Shown here: one piece after another, positions 7,567 to 15,128 of the stretch
Position numbering within the stretch: position 1 is the stretch's first letter
How the letters are laid out: the number at the start of each line of letters is the position of its first letter
Assembly (NCBI RefSeq): GCF_014192225.1
Contig: NZ_JACHXS010000007.1
Span: 248,001 to 312,000 of the forward strand
Length of the DNA stretch: 64,000 nt
Direction: 5' to 3'
Origin: Pseudoduganella umbonata
GTDB lineage: Bacteria; Pseudomonadota; Gammaproteobacteria; Burkholderiales; Burkholderiaceae_D
The notes under the pieces: model-generated
What the model saw: the letters and a program-made list of their open reading frames with translations, nothing else
Told to the model about the DNA's origin: nothing
The model's database searches: none
Translations under genes and position numbers: made by a program

Positions 7567-9807
7567 ATGACTGCTACACCCCTTCTGTTTTCCGACCTGA
7601 ACCTGTCCGCTCCGCTGCTGAAAGTCTTGAGCGAAGTAGGCTATGAGGCGCCTTCGCCGATCCAGGCGCAGACGATTCCCCACCTGATGGAGAACCGCGA
7701 CGTGCTGGGCACGGCGCAAACCGGCACCGGCAAGACCGCCGCCTTCGCGCTGCCGATCCTGTCGCGGCTGGACATCCGCCAGAACACGCCGCAGGCACTG
7801 GTGCTGGCACCCACGCGCGAACTGGCGATCCAGGTTGCCGAAGCGTTCCAGCGCTATGCCGCGCATATCCCGAACTTCCACGTGCTGCCGATCTATGGCG
7901 GGCAAAGCTACGGCCCGCAGCTGTCCGCGCTGCGCCGCGGCGTGCACGTCGTCGTCGGCACGCCGGGACGCGTGATCGATCACCTGGACAAGGGCTCGCT
8001 CGACCTGTCGAAGCTGAAAACGCTGGTGCTCGACGAGGCCGACGAGATGCTGCGCATGGGCTTTATCGACGATGTCGAGCGCATCCTGAAGGAAACGCCG
8101 GGGTCGCGCCAGACCGCGCTGTTCTCGGCCACGATGCCGTCGCCGATCCGCCGCATCGCCAACACCTACCTGCGCGAACCGGCCGAAATCACGGTGGCGG
8201 CGAAGACCACCACCTCCGAGAACATCACCCAGCGCTACTGGCTCGTCTCCGGCATGCACAAGCTCGATGCGCTGACCCGCATCCTGGAAGCGGAGCCGTT
8301 CGACGGCATGATCATCTTCAACCGCACCAAGCTGGGCACCGAGGAACTGGCCGAGCGCCTGTGCGCCCGCGGCTTCTCGGCGGCCGCGATCAACGGCGAC
8401 ATGCAGCAGGCCGCGCGCGAACGCACCATCGGCATGCTCAAGGAAGGCAAGATCGACATCCTGGTGGCGACCGACGTGGCCGCGCGCGGGCTGGACGTGG
8501 AACGCATCAGCCATGTCGTCAACTACGACGTGCCGTACGATGCCGAAAGCTACACGCACCGCATCGGCCGCACCGGCCGTGCCGGCCGCACCGGCGACGC
8601 GATCCTGTTCATCACGCCGCGTGAACGCACGCTGCTGAAGACGATCGAGCGCGCCACGCGCCAGCCGATCAAGCCGATGGAGCTGCCGACCCTGCAGGCC
8701 GTGAACGACGTGCGCATCGCCAAGTTCAAGGACCAGATCACGGAAACGCTGGCCGCCGGCGGCCTGGAACAGTTCCAGGCGCTGATCGGCGATTACGAGC
8801 GCGAACACGATGTGCCGGCCACCGAAATCGCCGCCGCGCTGGCCATGATGGCGCGCGGGAATACGCCGCTGCTGCTCGACAAGAAGGCCGAGAAGGGCTG
8901 GCACGAGGATGGCCGCCCGGCCGCCCCGCAGCGCGAGGAGCGCAGCCCGCGTGGTGATCGCGGCGACCGCGGCGACCGCTTCGAGCGGCCAGAGCGCGCC
9001 GAGCGCGCGGAGCGCCCGGCTTATCCGAAAAAGGAACGCATCGCCCGCGAACCGGAACCCGGCATGGCCACGTACCGGATCGAAGTGGGTTACGAGGATG
9101 GCGTCAAGCCGGGCAACATCGTGGGCGCGATCGCCAACGAGGGTGGCGTCGACTCGAAGTTCATCGGCCGCATCGAGATCTTCGAGGATTACACGGTGCT
9201 CGACATGCCGGCCGACCTGCCGGCCGACGTGCTCGATACGCTGACCCAGGTACGGGTCGCGGGCCGGCCGATGCGCATCCGCCGCGATGGCGAACCTGCT
9301 GCGGCACCGGCCCAGGCTGCCGCCCCGGCAGCGAAACCCGCGCCAAAAGCGAAAGTGGAGCGCGAGGAGCGTCCGGTCGCATCGAAAGCCCCGCGCGAGG
9401 AACGGCCAGCCGCACCGAAAGGCCTCGATGCCGTGGTGGCCGACGCGGTTACCGAGGAAGAAGCGCCGAAGAAAAAGAAGCGCGAGCGGGCGCAGGATGG
9501 CCTGGCCATGCGTGCCTACCGGATCGAAGTGGGCAGCATGCACGAAGCCACGCCGTCGAACATCGTCGGCGCGATCGCCAATGAAAGCGGCCTGGAAGCG
9601 CGTTACATCGGCCGCATCGAGATCTTCGAGGACCACACCGTGCTGGAAATGCCGGACGGGATGCCGGACGAGATCTTCAAGCACCTCGGCAAGGTGTGGG
9701 TTGGCGGCCAGCAGCTGAAGATCAGCAAGGCCGATGCGATGCCGCCGCTGTCCGGCAAGCATACGCCGCCGAAGAAGCCGGCCGCCAAGCCCAAGGCGAA
9801 ACGCTGA
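7567..9807 (+). CDS. deaD: DEAD-box ATP-dependent RNA helicase with two DbpA-type RNA-binding domains
   Basis: A 746-residue helicase of the DeaD/CsdA type, active in ribosome assembly and RNA remodelling. Motifs are complete: Q-motif (PSPIQAQTIP), Walker A AQTGTGKT (50-57), DEAD (156-159), SAT (about 187-189) and HRIGRTGRAGR in the second RecA domain. After a charged linker the C-terminus carries a DbpA RNA-binding fold (about 500-575), a second charged linker, and then a second copy of the same fold (about 645-720). The two copies share motifs such as YRIEVG, NIVGAIANE and IGRIEIFED. Most relatives have one copy. The tail is KPK-rich. The gene is alone on its strand with about 220 bp upstream, enough for a cold-shock-type leader, though I see no defined element. 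Confidence 0.92.
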   Translation: MTATPLLFSDLNLSAPLLKVLSEVGYEAPSPIQAQTIPHLMENRDVLGTAQTGTGKTAAFALPILSRLDIRQNTPQALVLAPTRELAIQVAEAFQRYAAHIPNFHVLPIYGGQSYGPQLSALRRGVHVVVGTPGRVIDHLDKGSLDLSKLKTLVLDEADEMLRMGFIDDVERILKETPGSRQTALFSATMPSPIRRIANTYLREPAEITVAAKTTTSENITQRYWLVSGMHKLDALTRILEAEPFDGMIIFNRTKLGTEELAERLCARGFSAAAINGDMQQAARERTIGMLKEGKIDILVATDVAARGLDVERISHVVNYDVPYDAESYTHRIGRTGRAGRTGDAILFITPRERTLLKTIERATRQPIKPMELPTLQAVNDVRIAKFKDQITETLAAGGLEQFQALIGDYEREHDVPATEIAAALAMMARGNTPLLLDKKAEKGWHEDGRPAAPQREERSPRGDRGDRGDRFERPERAERAERPAYPKKERIAREPEPGMATYRIEVGYEDGVKPGNIVGAIANEGGVDSKFIGRIEIFEDYTVLDMPADLPADVLDTLTQVRVAGRPMRIRRDGEPAAAPAQAAAPAAKPAPKAKVEREERPVASKAPREERPAAPKGLDAVVADAVTEEEAPKKKKRERAQDGLAMRAYRIEVGSMHEATPSNIVGAIANESGLEARYIGRIEIFEDHTVLEMPDGMPDEIFKHLGKVWVGGQQLKISKADAMPPLSGKHTPPKKPAAKPKAKR

Positions 9808-9995
9808 ACCTCCCCCGCGGCGCGGCCGGTGCACGGCCGCGGTGCCATTCTTGCACCACAATAATGCCGGCCGTGGCCCGTTGTGCGCCGCGGCCGGCAT
9901 TTCAGCCCTGAAATGCCGCGCGATGCCCTTGGCAAGGGGCTGGCCCGGTAATTGCATATACATCCGTATTTACTTCTCATCAGCGAGGAGGGCGG

Positions 9996-11804
9996 ATGTT
10001 GCTGCACACCTTACTCCGAAACGATCTACTTCAATACGTCGCGCCGCGGCGGCGCACGATGCGCGTGCTGTGGATCGATCCCGCGCGCACGATGGCCTGG
10101 CTGTTCGACATGGATGGCAAGGGCTGCGACGTTGAACCGGCGCGGCTGGCCGACCTGGAAGCCGACTTGGCCTCGGGCCGCGCCCGGCGCCTGGCCGACG
10201 ACCCGTGGCTCGTCGTGGCCGACCAGGAAACGATCAAGCCAAGCCATGTCGCTTTGCGCGAACGGGCCTGGGCAATCGTGGCGGAGCTGACCGGCGACGA
10301 GCCGGGCATCTACGAATCGCGCCGGCGCGGCCAGATGATCGCCGACTACACGGCGCGCCATGGCGTATCGCATCCGACGATCTACCGTTACCTGCGCCGC
10401 TACTGGCAGCGCGGGCAGACGCCGAACGCGCTGCTGCCCGATTACTCGAACAGCGGCGCGCGGGGCAAGACGCGTTCTTCCACCGCCGGCATCAAGCGCG
10501 GCCGGCCGCGCCGTGAAGGTGCGCCTCCCGGCATCAATGTCGACGAGCCGATGCGCCGCGTGTTCCGCGTCGCCGCGGCCACCTACACGGGCATGCGGTT
10601 TTCCCGGCGCGGCGCCTACGAGGCGATGCTGCGCGAGTTCTTCTGCGAGCGCCGCGTGGTACCGGAGACGCTGCAGGTGGTGCGATCGTCTGGCAGCGAC
10701 GCGGTACCCAGCTTCGGGCAGTTCAGCTACTGGCTCGACCAGGGGCGCATCCTGCGTCCCGCACCGCGCCCGCTGCCGCTGGCGCCGCATGCGTCGGTCG
10801 AGGCAGAGGGGCGCCCGGGCGCCGCATTCCAGGTTGCCGCCGTACGGGCCGACCTGCTGCTGCTGGGCGGCGGCGAACGCCGCAGGCTGGCCGGCCGGCC
10901 CGTCATCTATCTCGTCAGCGACATGTTCTCCGGCATGGTCACCGGCTTCCACGTCAGCCTGGAAGCACCGGCATGGCGCCATGCGCTGATGGCGCTGGCC
11001 AATTGCGTGGCGGACAAGCCGCGCCAGGCCTTGCGCCACGGCCGCGTGATCGCCGCGCAGGACTGGCCCTGCCGCCACCTGCCGGAACGGCTGCTGGTGC
11101 CCGGCACGCTGGCCGGCGGCGATGGCGGCCGCGCGCTGCAGGATAACTTCGGCGTGCGCTGCGTGACCGGCATTCCGACCGAGGTGCCGGCACGGGCCGC
11201 GCTGGAGCGTCGCTTCGGGCTGCTGCGCGCGGAAGCACCGGCCATCGCGCCGGCAGTGCCACCCGAACTGGGATCGCTGGATGGCGCGCTCGACATCCAC
11301 CAGTTCCGCCGTCTCGTGATCGACGCCATCCTCGAACACAACCTGCAGGGCGCCGAGAACGGCAAGGGCAACGGCCCGGCTCCGCTGCAGCTGTGGGACT
11401 GGGGCATGCGCGAGCGCGGCGCCGCACTGAAGCAATACGCGGAAGACCTGGTGCACTGCGCGCTGCTGCCGCTGCACGACGCGCTGGTGACAGAGGAGGG
11501 CATCAGCCTGAATGGCCAGTTGTACACCTGCGCCAAGGCGGTGGAAGAACGCTGGTTCGAGCGGGCCCGCCAGCGTGGCCGCTGGGTCGTGCGCGTGGCA
11601 CACGACATGCACGGCGAGTCGATGAGCGACGGCGTCTATCTGCCCGATCCGGCCGCCCCGATGCGTTTCCATGCGTGCCAGCCGATACCCCGCGGTACCT
11701 CCGCGGCCCAGCCGTTCACCCGTCCGGAAACCCCGGTCCGCCGCACGCCGGCCTCCGCACAGCAGCCCAGCTTCGAGCGCATCGTCGCCGGATTCGTCTC
11801 CTGA
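9996..11804 (+). CDS. TnsB/Mu-type transposase homologue lacking two catalytic aspartates
   Basis: A 602-residue intact reading frame with a strong ribosome binding site (GAGGAGGGCGG). The order of segments matches TnsB-like integrases: an N-terminal beta segment, a helix-turn-helix region (YESRRRGQMIADYTARHG..., YRYLRRYWQRGQTPNALLPDY), a KRGRPRR basic patch, the rve-type core (RPVIYLVSDMFSGMVTGFHV) and the C-terminal Mu-type beta barrel (RWFERARQRGRWVV). In relatives the first catalytic Asp lies in a QIDAT motif; here it reads QVAAV with Ala281. The second lies in LLADRGE; here the text is LLVPGTL with Pro369. The Glu is retained (E404 in ALERRF). No tnsA, tnsC or tniQ is adjacent. I infer a domesticated, strand-transfer-dead DNA-binding protein; a recently decayed transposase is the alternative. 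Confidence 0.85.
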   Translation: MLLHTLLRNDLLQYVAPRRRTMRVLWIDPARTMAWLFDMDGKGCDVEPARLADLEADLASGRARRLADDPWLVVADQETIKPSHVALRERAWAIVAELTGDEPGIYESRRRGQMIADYTARHGVSHPTIYRYLRRYWQRGQTPNALLPDYSNSGARGKTRSSTAGIKRGRPRREGAPPGINVDEPMRRVFRVAAATYTGMRFSRRGAYEAMLREFFCERRVVPETLQVVRSSGSDAVPSFGQFSYWLDQGRILRPAPRPLPLAPHASVEAEGRPGAAFQVAAVRADLLLLGGGERRRLAGRPVIYLVSDMFSGMVTGFHVSLEAPAWRHALMALANCVADKPRQALRHGRVIAAQDWPCRHLPERLLVPGTLAGGDGGRALQDNFGVRCVTGIPTEVPARAALERRFGLLRAEAPAIAPAVPPELGSLDGALDIHQFRRLVIDAILEHNLQGAENGKGNGPAPLQLWDWGMRERGAALKQYAEDLVHCALLPLHDALVTEEGISLNGQLYTCAKAVEERWFERARQRGRWVVRVAHDMHGESMSDGVYLPDPAAPMRFHACQPIPRGTSAAQPFTRPETPVRRTPASAQQPSFERIVAGFVS

Positions 11805-11829
11805 TTTCCTTCACCCTCGTTGTATTTTT

Positions 11830-11856
11830 AGCGCGCCTCCGGGCGCGCTTTTTTTT
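11830..11856 (+). terminator. Rho-independent terminator of the TnsB-like gene
   Basis: An 8-bp stem AGCGCGCC/GGCGCGCT (11830-11837 with 11842-11849), a 4-base loop and a run of T residues directly after. It lies 26 bp past the stop codon. Confidence 0.9.
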
Positions 11857-11910
11857 GCCGCGAACTGATCGCCGCAAATCGATCGCCGCCAATAATGCCG
11901 AGTTCCTGTA

Positions 11911-12195
11911 CTCGTGCCTGAGCCCGTGTCCCGGTGCCAGGCACGAGGACACGAGCTCAACCGCTGTTCCTCGTGCTTGAGCCCGTGTCCCGGTGCCAGG
12001 CACGAGGACACGAGCTCAACCGCTGTTCCTCGTGCTTGAGCCCGTGTCCCGGTGCCAGGCACGAGGACACGAGCTCAACCGCTGTTCCTCGTGCTTGAGC
12101 TCGTGTCCCGGTGCCAGGCACGGAGACACGAGCTCAACCGCTGTTCCTCGTGCTTGAGCCCGTGTCCCGGTGCCAGGCACGAGGACACGGGCTCA
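11911..12195. repeat. 59-bp tandem repeat array with hairpin-forming units
   Basis: Four full 59-bp units begin at 11942, 12001, 12060 and 12119, with a partial unit before (from 11911) and after (12178-12195). Units differ by only a few bases. Across each unit boundary a GAGCYCGTGTC arm pairs with a GACACGRGCTC arm of the next unit around the inner palindrome GTGCCAGGCAC. At two junctions the variable positions co-vary to give perfect 11-bp arms (12097-12107 with 12125-12135; 12156-12166 with 12184-12194). There are no unique spacers. Confidence 0.9.
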
Positions 12196-12472
12196 GCAGT
12201 GCCATCGTGCCGCCCGGCAGTGATTTTTCGTGCGTCGCACTGGTGCAGTGCGCAATGCCGCAGCAACTTTGATGCCGCGCCGTCCGTCAAACAATGTATG
12301 ACGCTGGCGGGGCCGCCATTGCAGGGCGCCGGCGGTGCGCGAGCTCCGGTGGTCGCCAGGCCCGAAACCACTTCATTCGCATCGTCAAAAAGAGTGCTTA
12401 CCAAACGGGCAATGGCACACCGATTGCTAGATACCCATGTGCAAGCTTGTTCACCAACAAAAAGGGGCAGCA

Positions 12473-14077
12473 ATGAAGAAAGGGTTGATGAAAGTGGTGA
12501 CGCAAGGCGCAGTAACGCGGCGCGATTTCCTGTACCGTGCCGCCGCGGTGGGCGGTACCGGCCTGCTGCTGAATGCGATGAATGCATGGGGCATGGGGAT
12601 CGCCTCGACGATGTCCGGCCCGCCGGCGCTGACCGGCAGCGGCAAGGGCAAGTCGGTGGTGATCCTCGGCGCCGGCCTGGCCGGCATGACGGCCGCGTAC
12701 GAAATGGCAAAGCTGGGCTACCGGGTGCAGGTGCTGGAAGCGCGCGGCTTCGCCGGCGGCCGCTGCCAGACGGCGCGCAACGGCTTCGAGCTGACGGAGC
12801 TGGGCGGCGAGACGCAGCGCTGCGCATTCGAGAAGGGCGAGTACATCAACCACGGCCCATGGCGCATCCCACTGCACCACCAGTCCACGCTGCACTACAC
12901 GCGCCTGTTCGAGGTGCCGCTGGAAGTGATGGTCAACGATAACGATCACTCCTTCGTCTACCTGGAAAACGGCGGCCCGCTGTCGAAGCAGCGCCTGCGC
13001 CCGGCGCAGATCAAGGCCGACATGCGCGGCCACGTGGCCGAGCTGCTGGCCAAGTCGGTGAAGGACCACCAGCTCGACAAGGCGCTCTCCAATGACGACC
13101 AGCGCGCGCTGCTCGACTACCTGAAGCACGAAGGCCACCTGGCGGCGGGCGACCTCAGTTACAAGGGCCGCAGCGGCCGCGGCTTCGCCGTCAATCCCGG
13201 CGCCGGCGTGAGCCCCGGACCGGGCGCGTTCTCCGATCCGCTGGCCTTCCACGACCTGCTCGCATCCGGCGTCGGCAAGATCTACAGCGCGGTGCAGGAT
13301 TACCCGATGCAGAACACGATGTTCCAGCCGGTGGGCGGCATGGATGCGATCGCGAAGGCGTTTGAAAAACGCGTCGGTCGCCATATCCGCTACAACGCCG
13401 AAGTGCAGAAGATCAGCCACGGCGAGAACAGCGTGACGGTGGCCTTCAAGGACACCAAGAGCGGCAAGCAGAGTGCCGTCACGGCCGACTTCTGCCTGTG
13501 CACGATGCCGCTGTCCACGCTGCGCATGGTCGACACCGATTTCTCGGACGGGTTCAAGGCCGCCATCAAGTCGGTGGCCTATGCGCCCGTCGGCAAGATC
13601 GGCCTGCAAATGAAGCGCCGCTTCTGGGAAGAGGATGACCACATCTACGGCGGCCACGTGCTGACCGACATGAAGGGCATCAACACCATCTCGCTGCCGT
13701 CGACCAGCTGGCAAAAGAAGAAGGGCGTGGTGCTGGGCTACTACAACTACCAGACCGCGGCGATCGAAGTCAGCGGGCTGACTCCCGCCGAGCGGGCCGA
13801 GTTCGCGCTGGCCGCCGGCGAAAAGATCTTCCCGGCCTACCGCGATGCGTTCGACAACGCGTTCTCGGTGGCCTGGCACCGCGTGCAGTACAACCTGGGC
13901 GGCTGGGCCGAGTGGAACGACGACAGCCGCAAGAACGCCTACCCGGCGCTGCTGGAAGGCGAGGGGCGCGTGCTGCTGGCGGGCGAACACCTGTCGTACC
14001 TGACGGGCTGGCAGGCCGGCGCGATCGAATCGGCGTGGCAGCAGATGGCGCGCATCCATGAAAGGGCGATGGCATGA
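12473..14077 (+). CDS. Tat-exported flavin amine / L-amino-acid oxidase family protein
   Basis: A 534-residue flavoprotein. The N-terminus has a twin-arginine signal (TRRDFLYRAAAVGG), so it folds in the cytoplasm with its cofactor and acts in the periplasm. The FAD-binding dinucleotide fold starts near residue 62 (VVILGAGLAGMTAAYEM) and is followed by the GGRCQT turn. A NHGPWRIPLHH segment and the C-terminal LAGEHLSYLTGWQAGAIESA stretch match L-amino-acid oxidase/monoamine oxidase relatives. I chose this Met because AAAGGGGC precedes it and the Tat signal follows directly. Its stop overlaps the cytochrome gene by ATGA, so they are translationally coupled. The neighbour suggests electrons go to cytochrome c rather than oxygen, as reported for the nicotine oxidoreductase NicA2. 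The substrate is unknown. Confidence 0.88.
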   Translation: MKKGLMKVVTQGAVTRRDFLYRAAAVGGTGLLLNAMNAWGMGIASTMSGPPALTGSGKGKSVVILGAGLAGMTAAYEMAKLGYRVQVLEARGFAGGRCQTARNGFELTELGGETQRCAFEKGEYINHGPWRIPLHHQSTLHYTRLFEVPLEVMVNDNDHSFVYLENGGPLSKQRLRPAQIKADMRGHVAELLAKSVKDHQLDKALSNDDQRALLDYLKHEGHLAAGDLSYKGRSGRGFAVNPGAGVSPGPGAFSDPLAFHDLLASGVGKIYSAVQDYPMQNTMFQPVGGMDAIAKAFEKRVGRHIRYNAEVQKISHGENSVTVAFKDTKSGKQSAVTADFCLCTMPLSTLRMVDTDFSDGFKAAIKSVAYAPVGKIGLQMKRRFWEEDDHIYGGHVLTDMKGINTISLPSTSWQKKKGVVLGYYNYQTAAIEVSGLTPAERAEFALAAGEKIFPAYRDAFDNAFSVAWHRVQYNLGGWAEWNDDSRKNAYPALLEGEGRVLLAGEHLSYLTGWQAGAIESAWQQMARIHERAMA

Positions 14078-14481
14078 ACCACAACGCCGCATTTTCCTCG
14101 CTCCTGGCGCTGGTCGGCTTCACGGCCGCAGCACCGATGCACGCCAGCGCCGCCGACGGCAAGACCGTCTACCAGAAGAATTGCGCGGCCTGCCACATGG
14201 CCACCGGCCAGGGCATTCCCGGCGCGTTTCCCGCACTGGCCGGCAACGCGTTCGTGCAGGGACCGGCAAAGGATCCCGCCACCGTGCTGCTGAAGGGCCG
14301 CGGCGGCATGCCGGACTTTTCACAGAACCTGACCGACGGCGACATCGCCGCCGTACTGACTTACGCGCGCTCCAGCTGGGGCAACCAGGCACCTGGCGTT
14401 CCCGAAGGGGATGTCGCGGCGCTGCGCACCGAAATTTCGGCCGGGGTTGTCTCGGCCGGCCAGATGTCCAACAAACACTGA
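14074..14481 (+). CDS. Periplasmic class I cytochrome c
   Basis: A 135-residue protein with a Sec signal peptide (cleavage near ASA-AD) and one heme attachment site, CAACH. A Met in GGMPDF is the likely second axial ligand, and the closing helix (DIAAVLTYARSSWG) is typical of small mono-heme cytochromes c. It starts inside the last codon of the amine oxidase and is followed 12 bp later by the RidA gene. It probably accepts electrons from the flavoprotein and passes them to a terminal oxidase. The relation is inferred from gene order and from the NicA2-cytochrome precedent. Confidence 0.9.
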   Translation: MNHNAAFSSLLALVGFTAAAPMHASAADGKTVYQKNCAACHMATGQGIPGAFPALAGNAFVQGPAKDPATVLLKGRGGMPDFSQNLTDGDIAAVLTYARSSWGNQAPGVPEGDVAALRTEISAGVVSAGQMSNKH

Positions 14482-14493
14482 AAGAGAGGCTTC

Positions 14494-14988
14494 ATGAAAC
14501 ACCATATCGCCGCCACCCTGTTGATGGCCGCCGCCGTCGTTACCGCTTCGGCCACGGCGCAGGACATCGTCCGCCACAAGATTCCCGGCTCGGATTTCCC
14601 GATCGCGCAGGCGGTCACGATCCCGCCGAATGCCACGATCCACTTCATCAGTGGCCAGGTGCCGCCGATGATCGACAAGGCCGCCAACCCCGACACGATC
14701 GCCGCCTATGGCGACACGAAGACGCAGACCGTGGGCGTGCTGAAGAAGATCGAGGAAATCCTGAAGGGCATGAACCTGACGATGGGCGACGTCGTGAAGA
14801 TGCAGGTGTTCCTGGTGGGCGACCCGTCGAAGGGCGGCCGCGGCGACGTGAAGGGCTTCATGGAAGGCTACACGCAGTTCTTCGGTGGCCCGCAGCCGAA
14901 CCTGCCGGCCCGCGCGGTCATGACGGTGGCCGGGCTCAATTCCGCCGGCTGGCTGGTCGAGATCGAAGTGGTCGCCGCCAAAAAATAA
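14494..14988 (+). CDS. Exported RidA-family (YjgF/YER057c/UK114) imine deaminase-like protein
   Basis: A 164-residue protein whose first 22 residues form a Sec signal peptide (MKHHIAATLLMAAAVVTASA), which is unusual because classical RidA is cytosolic. The mature part has the chorismate-mutase-like fold order, with FISGQVPP, a VVKMQVFLVGD strand and the signature region NLPARAVMTVAGL; the Arg corresponds to the substrate-binding Arg of active RidA. RidA hydrolyses reactive imines and enamines released by amino-acid-metabolising enzymes. Placed behind an exported amine/amino-acid oxidase, it would clear the imine product in the periplasm. An AAAGAGAGG ribosome binding site precedes the start. 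Confidence 0.88.
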   Translation: MKHHIAATLLMAAAVVTASATAQDIVRHKIPGSDFPIAQAVTIPPNATIHFISGQVPPMIDKAANPDTIAAYGDTKTQTVGVLKKIEEILKGMNLTMGDVVKMQVFLVGDPSKGGRGDVKGFMEGYTQFFGGPQPNLPARAVMTVAGLNSAGWLVEIEVVAAKK

Positions 14989-15036
14989 TCCGGATTTCCA
15001 ATCCAGCGCTGTAAGGGCCGAAAAGGTCCGGGGAAG

Positions 15037-15087
15037 CCGCCGGCGTCCGTGCCGGCGGGAGGGACCCTTTTCGCCCGCTTTTTTGCT
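15037..15087 (+). terminator. GC-rich hairpin and T-tract between ridA-like and TonB receptor genes
   Basis: A CCGCCGGC/GCCGGCGG stem (15037-15044 with 15051-15058) sits inside larger flanking complementarity and is followed by a CCCGC-TTTTTT stretch ending near 15086. It could terminate most transcripts after the RidA gene or attenuate expression of the receptor gene. The T-run is not directly attached to the strongest stem, so strength is uncertain. Confidence 0.4.
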
Positions 15088-15128
15088 GCACCCGTTTTTC
15101 CATATTCACGACAAGAAAAGGAATCACC

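Larger units (their letters stand above)
11805..12472. other. Gene-free interval: terminator, 59-bp repeat array, oxidase promoter region
   Basis: This 668-bp interval has no credible protein gene. It holds the terminator of the TnsB-like gene (11830-11856), a 59-bp tandem repeat array (11911-12195), about 200 bp of unassigned sequence (12200-12400) and the upstream region of the Tat amine oxidase, with AAAGGGGC as the ribosome binding site. Confidence 0.75.

Noticed and set aside
7156-9963. 935-residue minus-strand open frame across the helicase gene
   Set aside because: It is the antisense shadow of a GC-rich gene with a complete set of helicase motifs; its own translation is Arg/His-rich low-complexity with no family resemblance.
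11911-12195. CRISPR array
   Set aside because: Repeats are contiguous 59-bp units without unique spacers, and no cas gene is near.
9996-12195. Complete Tn7-like transposon
   Set aside because: There are no tnsA, tnsC, tniQ or cargo genes, no matching terminal repeats on the left side, and the transposase active site is changed.
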